Shown: positions 1 to 8,021 of the stretch, in pieces | Layout of the letters: the number at the start of each line of letters is the position of its first letter | Position numbering within the stretch: position 1 is the first letter of the stretch | Source: Pseudomonas putida W15Oct28 | Lineage (GTDB): Bacteria; Pseudomonadota; Gammaproteobacteria; Pseudomonadales; Pseudomonadaceae | Reading direction: 5' to 3' | Assembly: GCF_000708715.2 (NCBI RefSeq) | Contig: NZ_JENB01000003.1 | Span: 157,516 to 221,515 of the forward strand | Length of the DNA stretch: 64,000 nucleotides | The notes under the pieces: model-generated | The model's database searches: none | What the model saw: only the letters and a program-made list of their open reading frames with translations | Told to the model about the DNA's origin: nothing | Translations under genes and position numbers: made by a program

Positions 1-2
1 CG

Positions 3-551
3 CCGGCGCCCATCGCCTGCCTGACCGGGGGCGCCAATACGTACTACCTGGCGTCGCTGTCCAAGTGCCTGTGGCCAAGCCTGCGCACGGCCTTTGTGCT
101 GCCACCGCGTGGCGATGACGGGCAAGGCCTGCTCAATGGCTTGCGCGCATCGAGCATGGGCTGTTCGGCCTTGCTGCTGGCGCTGGTCGAGCAGTGGATC
201 CGCAGCGGCACCGCCAGGGAGCTGGTACAGGAGATCCAGCGCGAAGCCCGCGCCCGCCAGCATCTGGCACGCACGCTGTTAAGCCATGAGTTCCAGGCCC
301 ACCCCACCGGGCTGCACCTCTGGTTGCAACTACCAGCACACTGGCACCAGGAGCGGTTTACCCAAGCCTTGGAGGATGTAGGCGTGAGCGTGGCCGGGGC
401 GGACTCGTTCAGCGTGGCAACGCAGGGGCCGGATGCCGTGCGCATCTCGCTGGGTGGGGCGCCGGACCAGGCCCTGCTGGGGCAGGCGTTGCGCAAGGTG
501 GAGGGGTTGCTGAAGGAAGACCGCCGCCGTGGCGGGCGGGCGTTTGTGTAA
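3..551 (+). CDS. MocR/PLP-dependent aminotransferase-like regulator, C-terminal part
   Basis: The open frame runs in from the left edge, so only the last 182 residues are visible. The segment SLSKCLWPSLRTAFV matches the PLP-lysine region of fold-type I aminotransferases (lysine codon at 63-65), and the end, with RISLGGAPD followed by a leucine-rich helix, matches the C-terminus of MocR proteins. MocR proteins are GntR-type DNA-binding domains fused to an aminotransferase-like domain and usually sense PLP or amino acids. The N-terminal winged helix lies outside the window, so a plain aminotransferase cannot be excluded. The stop is TAA at 549-551. No terminator is obvious in the 165 bases that follow. 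Confidence 0.75.
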   Translation, partial: PAPIACLTGGANTYYLASLSKCLWPSLRTAFVLPPRGDDGQGLLNGLRASSMGCSALLLALVEQWIRSGTARELVQEIQREARARQHLARTLLSHEFQAHPTGLHLWLQLPAHWHQERFTQALEDVGVSVAGADSFSVATQGPDAVRISLGGAPDQALLGQALRKVEGLLKEDRRRGGRAFV

Positions 552-716
552 AGGGGTGACCCGGCGTCAAAAGTTCTACAAGTTGTTGCTGCAGCGAACT
601 TTTTCCCGTTTGCCGGTCTATGTGGAAGGCACAGAAAGGTAGCGGCACGCGAGACAAGGTTCGCCCCACACCTGCTGGCCAGATGGCTCAATTGTTATCA
701 GAGGTTGGCTTCGCTC

Positions 717-1091
717 ATGAAAATACATGTCGCAAGGTTGGTGCTGCTCGGCCTGTTCTCGTTCGCGGCGGTGGGCACGGCATCAGCAACACAAATGAAA
801 GCACCGGTGGCGCAGGCACCGGCCGTTCAGTCACCGGTGCAGCCAGCAGGCAACCCCTGGTCGAAGGTGGCCAGTGTGGCCGATGCGCAGCCGGCTACAC
901 TGCTGGCGCATGACGATGACCGCTGGCATGACCACAGAAGCGACGGGCGCCGTGAGCAGTGGCGGCGCGAGCAAGCCCGGCGGGACTGGGAGCGGCGGCG
1001 TGACTGGGAACGACGCCGCGATTGGGAGCGCCGCCACGAGCGGGCCATGCACCAGCGCCACCATGACGACCACCGCTACTACCGCCGCTAA
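717..1091 (+). CDS. Small secreted basic protein with R-D-W-E-R-R repeats
   Basis: The 124-residue product starts with a clear Sec signal peptide (MKIHVARLVLLGLFSFAAV, then an Ala-rich cleavage region ASA near residue 25). The mature part has a Pro/Ala/Val-rich linker and then an extremely charged tail: three consecutive copies of R-D-W-E-R-R followed by a His/Arg-rich end. I chose ATG 717 over an in-frame TTG at 705 because the signal peptide starts there. Arg/Asp/His-rich periplasmic proteins of this type are common in Pseudomonas but have no firm function; binding of metal, nucleic acid or cell wall would be guesses. It stands alone and is followed by a REP hairpin. Confidence 0.7.
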   Translation: MKIHVARLVLLGLFSFAAVGTASATQMKAPVAQAPAVQSPVQPAGNPWSKVASVADAQPATLLAHDDDRWHDHRSDGRREQWRREQARRDWERRRDWERRRDWERRHERAMHQRHHDDHRYYRR

Positions 1092-1103
1092 AGCCGACGC
1101 GAT

Positions 1104-1203
1104 CCCTGTAGGAGCAGCCTTGTGCTGCGAAGAGGCCGGTACAGGCGCAGCATTTGTGTCGCGAGTACCGGCCTCTTCGCAGCACAAGGCTGCTCCTACA
1201 GGG
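1104..1203. repeat. REP/REPIN inverted repeat 1
   Basis: Two perfect 39-base arms (1104-1142 and 1165-1203) in opposite orientation enclose a 22-base spacer. The arm contains the GTAGGAGCAGCCTTG core seen again at 52920-53002. It lies between the convergent ends of the secreted basic protein and the DUF2986 gene, where it could also stop transcription from both sides. Confidence 0.85.
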
Positions 1204-1243
1204 TGATGCGGTAGCCTGAGAGACTGTTGTTACACAGCCTGCG

Positions 1244-1399
1244 TCAGTCAGCTGGATTGGCGCTATCCCCCGCCGCCTCGGCCTCCATCTTCAGGCGGTC
1301 TGCCTTGCAGATGTACTTGGGCTTGCGCGGCGCCAGTTTGGCATTGGCCTTTTTGGCATGCGCTTCCAATAGCTGCTTGATCTTCTTACGACGGTTCAT
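1244..1399 (-). CDS. DUF2986 family small protein
   Basis: A 51-residue frame reads MNRRKKIKQLLEAHAKKANA and continues through KLAPRKPKYICKADRLKME to a TGA at 1244-1246. The very basic N-terminus, the KPKYICKADR block and the length match the DUF2986 family of small gammaproteobacterial proteins, whose function is unknown. One cysteine is present. It is probably cytosolic, and the charge would suit nucleic-acid or ribosome contact, but that is inference. It ends toward a REP hairpin and is followed, 38 bases from its start, by the end of the aminotransferase gene on the same strand. Confidence 0.75.
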   Translation of the reverse strand: MNRRKKIKQLLEAHAKKANAKLAPRKPKYICKADRLKMEAEAAGDSANPAD

Positions 1400-1437
1400 A
1401 ATCCACAGGGCCTGTCAGTGCGGTTTTGCTGAGCACA

Positions 1438-2601
1438 TCATACCTGTGCGGCCTGTGCATTGCGCACCACTTGCGCCAAACGCCTCAGCCCTTCGTCCAG
1501 CTGGCCCGGGGCAACGTGGCTGAAATTCAGGCGCAGATGCCCGTGATGCCGGTCCGGGTCAGGGAAAAACGGCTCGCCAGGCATGAACGCCACGTCCACC
1601 GCCAATGCCTCTGCCAACAGGGTGCGGGTGTCCAGCGGCTGCTTCAACGTCAGCCAGAAGAACAACCCGCCATCCGGCTTGTGCCACTCCGCCAAGTCGG
1701 CAAAATGCGTTTCCAGCGCCACCTGGAACGCATCCCTGCGCGTGCGGTAGTAGTCGCGCAGCGTCTTCAGGTGCAGTTGGAGCTTGTCGCTACCCAACCA
1801 CTGCAGCACCTGCCACTGCCCCACGCGATTGGTGTGCAGGTCGGCGGCCTGCTTCAGCCGCAACAAATGCGGGAACAGGTCGGGGCTGGCAATCAGGTAG
1901 CCGACCCGCAGCCCGGGGAGCAAGGTTTTGGAAACCGTACCGGTGTAAATCCAGCTGGCGTTACGCAAGCGGCTGACGATCGGCTGGGCGCTGCCACCAT
2001 CGAAACTCAACTCGCGGTAGGGTTCGTCCTCGATCAGCGTTACACCGAATTCATCCAGCAAAGCCGCCACTGCATCGCGCTTGGCTTCGCTGTAACGCAG
2101 GCCCGAGGGGTTCTGGAAGGTTGGGATCAGGTAGATGAAAGCCGGGCGGTGGTGTTGCAGGCGATCACGCAGCTCACCCAGGTCCGGGCCGTCAGCTTGC
2201 ATCGGCAAGGCGAGGCAGTCGGCACCGAACAGCTGGAATATCTGCAGCGCCGCCAGGTAGGTCGGCGCTTCCAGCAGGACCTGCGTGCCCTGGTCGATGT
2301 ACAGCTTGGCTGCGAGGTCGAGGGCCTGCTGCGAACCACTCACCACCAACACCTGGCTGGCCTGGCAGTCGACTCCCAATGCCCGTGCCTCGGCCGCCAG
2401 CGCTTCGCGCAGGGCCGGCTCCCCCTCACTCATGCCATATTGCCCCATAGCCACCGGCATGTCGGCCCAATCGACCCTGGGCAACATGGCTTCAGCCGGC
2501 AACCCGCCAGCAAAGGACATCACCCCGGGCCGCTGCGCAGCGGCGAGGATTTCACGGATCAGGGAACTCTTGAGGCGCGTGACACGTTCAGAGAAAGCCA
2601 T
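1438..2601 (-). CDS. PLP-dependent aminotransferase (class I/II, LysN/2-aminoadipate type)
   Basis: The 387-residue product has the fold-type I aminotransferase landmarks in order: SFAGGLPAEAMLP near the N-terminus, the SGSQQALDL cofactor-phosphate loop, FQNPSGLRYS, the DEPYREL aspartate that contacts the PLP ring nitrogen, the Schiff-base lysine in TGTVSKTLLPGLRVGY, and the substrate-binding arginine in HLRLNFS. There is no N-terminal winged helix, so it is an enzyme rather than a MocR regulator. The nearest class is the 2-aminoadipate/aromatic/branched-chain group; the substrate is not readable. I chose ATG 2601 because the longer in-frame start at 2640 would lie inside an operator palindrome. 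It is divergent from a MarR gene that probably controls it. Confidence 0.85.
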   Translation of the reverse strand: MAFSERVTRLKSSLIREILAAAQRPGVMSFAGGLPAEAMLPRVDWADMPVAMGQYGMSEGEPALREALAAEARALGVDCQASQVLVVSGSQQALDLAAKLYIDQGTQVLLEAPTYLAALQIFQLFGADCLALPMQADGPDLGELRDRLQHHRPAFIYLIPTFQNPSGLRYSEAKRDAVAALLDEFGVTLIEDEPYRELSFDGGSAQPIVSRLRNASWIYTGTVSKTLLPGLRVGYLIASPDLFPHLLRLKQAADLHTNRVGQWQVLQWLGSDKLQLHLKTLRDYYRTRRDAFQVALETHFADLAEWHKPDGGLFFWLTLKQPLDTRTLLAEALAVDVAFMPGEPFFPDPDRHHGHLRLNFSHVAPGQLDEGLRRLAQVVRNAQAAQV

Positions 2602-2635
2602 GGGGATCACCGGTAGCAAGGCAGAAGGAAAATAC

Positions 2636-2650
2636 GTCAAACTGTTTGAC
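2636..2650. promoter_or_regulatory. MarR-type operator, site 1
   Basis: Palindrome GTCAAACTGTTTGAC: 7-base arms around one central base, written as GTCAA-N5-TTGAC. It is 35 bases upstream of the aminotransferase start. The same half-sites and spacing recur at 2678-2692, which marks this as the likely binding sequence of the divergent MarR protein. Confidence 0.6.
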
Positions 2651-2677
2651 CGAAATTACGCTGCCGCTTACGGATAA

Positions 2678-2692
2678 GTCAATATGATTGAC
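2678..2692. promoter_or_regulatory. MarR-type operator, site 2, over the marR start codon
   Basis: Palindrome GTCAATATGATTGAC, again GTCAA-N5-TTGAC, centred on the ATG of the MarR gene at 2684. The centres of the two sites are 42 bases apart, about four helical turns, so they face the same side of the DNA. Occupancy would block initiation and probably autorepress marR. Confidence 0.6.
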
Positions 2693-3121
2693 CTTAAAAA
2701 CCCAGCCTCCCAACAACAGGCGATGGAAGCCTTTTTCTTTGGCTACCAGGCATTCACCGCGAAGGCAGACGAAATGCTCGAACGCCGAGGCCTGGGCCGC
2801 GTGCATCAACGCATCGTGTTTTTCGTCGCGCGCTATCCGAACCTGAGCGTGAAAGACCTGCTGGCCTTGCTCGGGGTCAGCAAACAGGCGCTGAACATGC
2901 CGATGCGCCAGTTGACGGAAATGCGCCTGGTGGAGAGCGTGGCCTGCGAGACAGACAAACGTAAGCGTTTGCTGACCCTGACCGAGGAAGGCGCACGCCT
3001 GGAGCACCTGCTGCGGCGCGAGCAGGTGAAGTTGCTGGAACGGGTGTTCGCAGAAGCCGGGGAAGACGCGGTAAACGGCTGGCTGGCGGTGAACATGGCG
3101 CTGGGTAACAGCCGGGCCTAA
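2684..3121 (+). CDS. MarR-family transcriptional regulator
   Basis: This 145-residue protein has the MarR winged-helix layout: an N-terminal helix (residues about 8-35), RVHQRIVFFVARYPNLSV, the recognition helix in LLGVSKQALNMPMRQLTEMRLVE, and the basic wing CETDKRKRLLTLTEEG. The C-terminal helix would form the dimer. MarR proteins bind palindromes as dimers and usually release DNA on binding a small ligand. Two copies of GTCAA-N5-TTGAC lie in the divergent promoter region, one over its own start codon, so it probably represses itself and the aminotransferase. The ligand is unknown. Confidence 0.85.
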   Translation: MIDLKNPASQQQAMEAFFFGYQAFTAKADEMLERRGLGRVHQRIVFFVARYPNLSVKDLLALLGVSKQALNMPMRQLTEMRLVESVACETDKRKRLLTLTEEGARLEHLLRREQVKLLERVFAEAGEDAVNGWLAVNMALGNSRA

Positions 3122-3238
3122 CTGCGACAGCCCGTGATACCCGCCGCGTTGACGTTATTTTCACACGCCGCAGATTAGCGTCACGCCCTTTCCGGTCACG
3201 GGCACATCCGCTGGCCTCCAAGGTACGACGAGGCATAC

Positions 3239-5017
3239 GTGTCACACACTACATCCCCCGCCGCGCACAAGCGTGTGGACTGGGCCGGCCTGGGCTGGCT
3301 GCTGCTGTTCTTCTGGTACTTCTCCGGCGTCACCCAGGCGTTGCTGCTGTTCAGCGGGACTACCGGCTTCGCCGGTTTTCGCGATGCGTTCTTCCTCAGT
3401 AGCCTGTGGCTGGCCCCAGTGCTGCTGTTGCCCCGCTTCACCCGCGCCACGGCGGCCGTCATCGGCCTGGTGCTGTGGGCGGTATCGCTGGTGGGCTTGA
3501 GCTACTTCGGCATTTATCGCCAGGAGTTCTCGCAAAGCGTCATCTTCGTGATGTTCGAGTCCAATACCGCCGAAGCCGGTGAATACTTCAGCCAGTACTT
3601 CAGTGTATGGCTGGGCCTGGCGCTGCTGCTGTACACGCTGGTGGCGGTGCTGCTGTGGAAGCGCGTGCGCCCAGTCAACCTGCCCCTGCGCAGCCGCCTG
3701 CCGGTGGTGGCCCTGTTGCTGGTCGCCAACCTGGTGTACCCGTTCTACAAGCAGATGGTCACCCAGGAGCGCAACTTCGCCGATGCCGCCGAAAAAGTGC
3801 AGCAGCGCATGGAACCCGCCGTGCCTTGGCAACTGCTGGTCGGCTACCGTCAGTACCTTCAGCAACTGGACAACATGCAGAAGTTGCTGGCGCAGAACGC
3901 CGCGTTGCCGCCCCTGCAAAACCTGAGTGACAGCAGCGGTACGGCGCCACGCACCTTGGTGCTGGTGCTGGGCGAGTCCACCACCCGCGAGCACATGCAC
4001 CTGTATGGCTACAACCGCGACACCACGCCCAACCTGGACGCGCTGGCCGCCAGCGACAAGGGCCTGACGGTGTTCCGCGACGTGGTATCGCCACGCCCGT
4101 ACACCATCGAAGTGATGCAGCAGATCCTCACCTTTGGCAACGAGCAGAACCCGGACCGCTTCCTCACCGACCCGTCGCTGATCAACCTGATGAAACAGGC
4201 AGGCTACAAGACCTTCTGGATCACCAACCAGCAGACCATGACCAAGCGCAACACCATGCTGACCACCTTCTCGCAGCAGACCGATGCGCCGGTATACCTG
4301 AACAACCAGCGCAACCAGAACGCCAGCCAGTACGATGACGTGGTGCTGGCGCCGTTCGAGGCGGCCCTGCAAGACCCTGCGCCGAACAAGTTCATCATCG
4401 TGCACCTGCTGGGCACGCACATGGACTATCGCTTCCGCTACCCGAACGACTATGCGCACTTCACCGACAGCCAGGGCGTGCCGAAAGCGCTGACGCCAGA
4501 CCAGGTAGAAACCTACAACTTCTACGACAACGCGGTGCGCTACAACGACTACGTAGTATCGAGCCTGATCAAGCGTTACTCGGCCGGCAGCCCCAATGGC
4601 TTCCTGGTGTACCTGTCCGACCATGGCGAAGACGTGTACAGCTCCGGCAACCACGACCGCCTGGGGCGCAACGAAGGGGCGCCGACCCGGCCGATGTACA
4701 CCATCCCGTTCCTGCTGTGGACCTCGCCCAGCTGGCAGGCCGAGCACCCACGTGACTTGCAGGCAATGGCCAGCCGCCCTTACAGCAGCTCGCACCTGAT
4801 CCATACCCTGTCCGACCTGGCCGGGCTGAGCTACGACCGCTTCGAGCCGGCCAAGAGCCTGGTGAGCCCGCAATTTGTGGTGGCACCGCGCTGGATCGGC
4901 GACCCGTACCGCAAGGATGGCTTGCGCGAGTTCGACCACCTGCCGCTGGACAAGCCCGAGCAGGTGCAGGAAACGGCCAGTAGCGGCAAAGGGCACGAGG
5001 GCAAAAGCCTGAACTGA
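3239..5017 (+). CDS. Phosphoethanolamine transferase, CptA/EptA-like
   Basis: The 592-residue inner-membrane enzyme has about five hydrophobic helices in residues 10-185 and a periplasmic sulfatase/alkaline-phosphatase-fold domain. That domain shows GESTTREHMHLYGYNRDTTP (metal ligand Glu and nucleophile Thr), HLLGTHMDYRFRYP, and the metal-binding block LSDHGEDVY followed by GNHD. The family moves phosphoethanolamine from phosphatidylethanolamine to lipid A or core sugars. The STTREHM/LYGYNRDTTP form is closest to the core-heptose enzyme CptA as I know it. The start is GTG 3239, with GAGG six bases upstream. If active it would lower surface negative charge; the acceptor cannot be read from sequence. 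Confidence 0.85.
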   Translation: MSHTTSPAAHKRVDWAGLGWLLLFFWYFSGVTQALLLFSGTTGFAGFRDAFFLSSLWLAPVLLLPRFTRATAAVIGLVLWAVSLVGLSYFGIYRQEFSQSVIFVMFESNTAEAGEYFSQYFSVWLGLALLLYTLVAVLLWKRVRPVNLPLRSRLPVVALLLVANLVYPFYKQMVTQERNFADAAEKVQQRMEPAVPWQLLVGYRQYLQQLDNMQKLLAQNAALPPLQNLSDSSGTAPRTLVLVLGESTTREHMHLYGYNRDTTPNLDALAASDKGLTVFRDVVSPRPYTIEVMQQILTFGNEQNPDRFLTDPSLINLMKQAGYKTFWITNQQTMTKRNTMLTTFSQQTDAPVYLNNQRNQNASQYDDVVLAPFEAALQDPAPNKFIIVHLLGTHMDYRFRYPNDYAHFTDSQGVPKALTPDQVETYNFYDNAVRYNDYVVSSLIKRYSAGSPNGFLVYLSDHGEDVYSSGNHDRLGRNEGAPTRPMYTIPFLLWTSPSWQAEHPRDLQAMASRPYSSSHLIHTLSDLAGLSYDRFEPAKSLVSPQFVVAPRWIGDPYRKDGLREFDHLPLDKPEQVQETASSGKGHEGKSLN

Positions 5018-5060
5018 ATGTTGCGCGGTTGAGATTGCCGGGGGCGCTTTGCGCCCCTTT

Positions 5061-5140
5061 CGCGACGCAAGGCCGCTCCTACAAGGGATCGCACCAGCCT
5101 AGGCTAACGCAATCCCTTGTAGGAGCGGCCTTGCGTCGCG
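5061..5140. repeat. REP/REPIN inverted repeat 2
   Basis: Perfect 29-base arms at 5061-5089 and 5112-5140 carry the GGCCGCTCCTACAAGG core. Flanking GGGGCGC/GCCCC stretches extend the fold to about 5041-5160. It lies 43 bases downstream of the phosphoethanolamine transferase stop. Confidence 0.85.
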
Positions 5141-5187
5141 ATGGGCTGCAAAGCAGCCCCCAGGGCCCTAAGCCTCTCATCACATAA

Positions 5188-5215
5188 CTTAAATTTAAAT
5201 TGATTTTAAATTAAG
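5188..5215. promoter_or_regulatory. AT-rich imperfect palindrome upstream of the TetR gene
   Basis: A stretch made almost wholly of A and T begins CTTAAATTTAAA and ends TTTTAAATTAAG, an imperfect inverted repeat in a GC-rich genome. It lies 46 bases upstream of the TetR start. It could be the TetR operator, an AT-rich promoter element, or both. Confidence 0.4.
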
Positions 5216-5261
5216 CATCAGCCACGCTCTGCCCATCTTCCTGGCTTGCAGAGTACCCATC

Positions 5262-5930
5262 ATGTCCGCAGCCCCCCGCGAACCCCGCAAGGACGGCGCC
5301 GTCACCCGTACGCGCATCCTCGAAGCCGCCGGTGAACTGTTCGCCGCGCTCGGCTACGCCGAAACCAGCAACAAGGCCGTCGCGGCAAAGGCCGAGGTCG
5401 ACCTGGCCTCGATCAATTACCACTTCGGCAGCCGCAACGGCCTGTACCTGGCCGTGCTCGACGAGGCTCGCCAACGCTTCCTCGACCTCAGCGACCTGCA
5501 ACGCATCACCCAAGGCAACCAGGCGCCAGCCGAAAAGCTGCGCGTGCTGGTGGAACTGGTGGTGCACAAGGCCACCCAGGCCCGGGACAACTGGCACTTG
5601 CGGGTACTGGCCGCAGAAATCCTCGCCCCCAGCCCCCATGGCCAAGCGCATCTGCAGGCCGCTGCACCCCTGCGGTTGTCACTGCTCAAGGGGCTGTTCA
5701 GCGAGGTCAGCGCCATCCCTGTCGACGAACCGGCCCTGACCCGCTGCATCCTGTGCGTCACGGCGCCCTGGGCGATGTTGCTGATCGGCCCGCGCGGCGG
5801 CTCCGGGGCGCTGCACGAGATTCTGCAGATGCCCAGCGAGGCCGTTGCAGCGCAGCTTTACCGCTTTGCCCTGGCAGGCCTGCAGGACGCTGGCCAACAG
5901 CATGCCCAGGCCCACGCCACACCCCGTTGA
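5262..5930 (+). CDS. TetR/AcrR-family transcriptional regulator
   Basis: The 222-residue protein opens with a typical TetR DNA-binding domain: TRTRILEAAGELFAALGYAE, then NKAVAAKAEVDLASINYHFGSRNGLYLAVL containing the helix-turn-helix. The rest is a helical ligand-binding and dimer domain with no recognisable specificity. The stop is followed at once by the ribosome site and start of a multidrug exporter (GAGGT at 5929-5933, start 5941), so the two form one operon and the regulator probably controls its own exporter. An AT-rich palindrome upstream is the candidate operator. Confidence 0.85.
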   Translation: MSAAPREPRKDGAVTRTRILEAAGELFAALGYAETSNKAVAAKAEVDLASINYHFGSRNGLYLAVLDEARQRFLDLSDLQRITQGNQAPAEKLRVLVELVVHKATQARDNWHLRVLAAEILAPSPHGQAHLQAAAPLRLSLLKGLFSEVSAIPVDEPALTRCILCVTAPWAMLLIGPRGGSGALHEILQMPSEAVAAQLYRFALAGLQDAGQQHAQAHATPR

Positions 5931-5940
5931 GGTAAGCCCC

Positions 5941-7455
5941 GTGCAACCTGTATCCACTGATACCTCCCCCGCCGTAACGGACGCGCAAACCTCCATCCCG
6001 CTGCTGCTGGCAGCGCTGATGCTGGTGATGTTCCTGGCCGCCCTCGACCAGACCATCGTCTCGACCGCGCTGCCGACCATCGTCAGCGACCTCGGTGGGT
6101 TGCGCTGGCTGTCGTGGGTGGTCACCGCCTACCTGCTGGCCTCCACGGTGGTGGTGCCGCTGTATGGCAAGTTCGGCGACCAGTTCGGCCGCAAGCGCGT
6201 GCTGCAGGTGGCCATCGTGCTGTTCCTGCTGGGCTCGGCCTTGTGTGGCGCGGCACAGGACATGGCCCAGCTGATCGCCTTCCGTACCCTGCAAGGGCTG
6301 GGTGGCGGCGGCCTGATGGTGGTGGCGATGGCCGCTATCGGCGATGTCATCCCGCCTGCCGAACGTGGCCGCTACCAGGGCCTGTTCGGGGGCGTGTTCG
6401 GCCTGGCCACGGTGGTAGGGCCGCTGATCGGCGGTTTTCTGGTCGAGCAGCTGTCGTGGCACTGGATCTTCTACATCAACCTGCCCCTGGGCCTGCTGGC
6501 GCTGCTGGTGATCGGCAGCGTGTTCCGCCCGCACGTGGCCCTGGTACGGCATACGGTGGACTACATCGGCGCGTTCTTCCTTACCGTGGCCTTGGCTGCC
6601 CTGGTACTGATAACCAGCCTCGGCGGCAGCCTGCTGGCGTGGCAGTCGCTGGACATGCTGTGCCTTTCGCTGTTCGCCCTGATCGGCCTGGTCGGCTTCG
6701 TTGTGGAACAACGCCGCGCCGCCGAGCCGATCATGCCGCTGCACCTGTTCCGCCATCGCACCTTCGTGCTTGCCGGGCTGATCGGTTTCATCGTCGGGGT
6801 GTCGCTGTTCGGCGCCGTCACCTTCCTGCCGCTGTACATGCAGGTGGTAAAGAACGCCACGCCCACCAGTGCCGGGCTGCAGATGCTGCCGCTGATGGGT
6901 GGCCTGCTGGTGGTGTCGGCGATTACCGGGCGGCTGATCAGCCGCTGGGGGCGTTACCGGGTGTTCCCGATTATCGGCACCCTGCTGCAAGTGATTGCCC
7001 TGGGCCTGCTCAGCCGGCTGGAGCTGGACACCCCCATGGCGCTGATGAACCTGTACATGGGCTTGCTGGGTGCCGGCCTGGGTATGGTCATGCAGGTGCT
7101 GATCCTGGCCGTGCAGAACAGCGTCGAATTGCGCCACATGGGCGTGGCGACCTCCGGGGCCACCTTGTTCCGCTCGATTGGCGGCGCCATTGGTGTGTCG
7201 CTGTTCGGCGCCCTGTTCTCGCATGCCTTGCTGGGCGGCCTGGGCAGTGATTTTGCCGCCAGTGCCGGGGGTGCCGCGAGCCTTTCGCCGGCCGCCGTGC
7301 ATGCCCTGCCCGCTGGCCTGCAGCACAGCTATCTGCAGGCGTTTTCCGGGGCAATGCATGGGGTGTTCCTGCTGGCCGGGGTGATCACCAGCGTGGCTTT
7401 CGCACTGTCCTGGCTGCTGCGCGAAGTGCCGCTGCGCAAGGCCACGCAGGCGTGA
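5941..7455 (+). CDS. MFS multidrug exporter, DHA2 (EmrB/QacA) type, 14 TM
   Basis: The 504-residue protein has the DHA2 signature DQTIVSTALPTIVSDLGG in helix 1, WVVTAYLLAST, the motif-A loop GKFGDQFGRKRVL, and LQGLGGGGLMVVAMAAIGD followed by GRYQGLFGGVFGLATVVGPLIGG (motif C, antiporter type). Its length and about 14 hydrophobic segments fit drug:proton antiporters. I chose GTG 5941, which has GAGGT seven bases upstream; an ATG at 5902 would overlap the TetR gene by 29 bases and has no better ribosome site. No membrane-fusion partner is adjacent, so it probably works alone at the inner membrane. Substrates are unknown. Confidence 0.88.
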   Translation: MQPVSTDTSPAVTDAQTSIPLLLAALMLVMFLAALDQTIVSTALPTIVSDLGGLRWLSWVVTAYLLASTVVVPLYGKFGDQFGRKRVLQVAIVLFLLGSALCGAAQDMAQLIAFRTLQGLGGGGLMVVAMAAIGDVIPPAERGRYQGLFGGVFGLATVVGPLIGGFLVEQLSWHWIFYINLPLGLLALLVIGSVFRPHVALVRHTVDYIGAFFLTVALAALVLITSLGGSLLAWQSLDMLCLSLFALIGLVGFVVEQRRAAEPIMPLHLFRHRTFVLAGLIGFIVGVSLFGAVTFLPLYMQVVKNATPTSAGLQMLPLMGGLLVVSAITGRLISRWGRYRVFPIIGTLLQVIALGLLSRLELDTPMALMNLYMGLLGAGLGMVMQVLILAVQNSVELRHMGVATSGATLFRSIGGAIGVSLFGALFSHALLGGLGSDFAASAGGAASLSPAAVHALPAGLQHSYLQAFSGAMHGVFLLAGVITSVAFALSWLLREVPLRKATQA

Positions 7456-7473
7456 ACACAGGTCGACAGGCCT

Positions 7474-8010
7474 TCAGGCAGAGGGCGAGCAGCTACCGCG
7501 ACCGGCACTGCCCCTTACCGCCTCGGCCAGCTTGCGCAGGTTGGCCTGGTGCGCATTCACCAGGCTGGTGATGCTGTTGTCAGCCGCAGTCTGCACCGAG
7601 GTGCGGCAGGTCAGCTCAGCCTGCCCCACCAGCTTCAGGCGCCACACGGCTTCCAGCGAGGCATAGCGCCCCGGCACCGTATCGAAGCGCTGTACGTCCA
7701 CCCGCAGTGCCGCCTTGGCGCCACCCGCCGGCCCTCCCAACTGGTCCTGCAAGGCGCTGCGAAACTCATCTACCAGGTTGGCACCCCACCATTCGGTCTC
7801 AAGAATGGCCAGGCCACTTTGCCCTTGGCGCACCACCAGTTGCGGGCGGTCCACCTGGGGCGGCACGACTACCCGGGTCACCTGGATGTGCTGGCCGCTG
7901 TCACGCATCGGCTCGTTCGGCACCAGCGTGTGGTAGTTGTTCGGCGTACTGCTGCAGCCCCCGAGCCACACCAGCAGGCTGGCCACACACGCATTGCGCA
8001 GTCGTTGCAT
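7474..8010 (-). CDS. pqiC: PqiC-like outer-membrane lipoprotein
   Basis: The 178-residue protein has a lipoprotein signal peptide ending in the lipobox LGGC (cysteine at about residue 19) and the PqiC/YmbA pattern (YHTLVPN, then VVVPPQVDRPQLVVR and ETEWWGANLVDEFRSAL). PqiC is the outer-membrane partner of the PqiB tube in the PqiABC system, a route for phospholipid movement between the membranes. It starts 11 bases after the pqiB stop, as the last gene of the operon. The C-terminus carries two further cysteines. Confidence 0.88.
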   Translation of the reverse strand: MQRLRNACVASLLVWLGGCSSTPNNYHTLVPNEPMRDSGQHIQVTRVVVPPQVDRPQLVVRQGQSGLAILETEWWGANLVDEFRSALQDQLGGPAGGAKAALRVDVQRFDTVPGRYASLEAVWRLKLVGQAELTCRTSVQTAADNSITSLVNAHQANLRKLAEAVRGSAGRGSCSPSA

Positions 8011-8021
8011 CGGCTGTCTCC

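Noticed and set aside
1426..2616. A 396-codon plus-strand frame opposite the aminotransferase
   Set aside because: The antisense frame covers the clear PLP enzyme and has no domain features.
3242..4996. A 584-codon minus-strand open frame opposite the phosphoethanolamine transferase
   Set aside because: Gln/His/Val-rich composition typical of antisense translation of membrane-protein DNA in GC-rich genomes.
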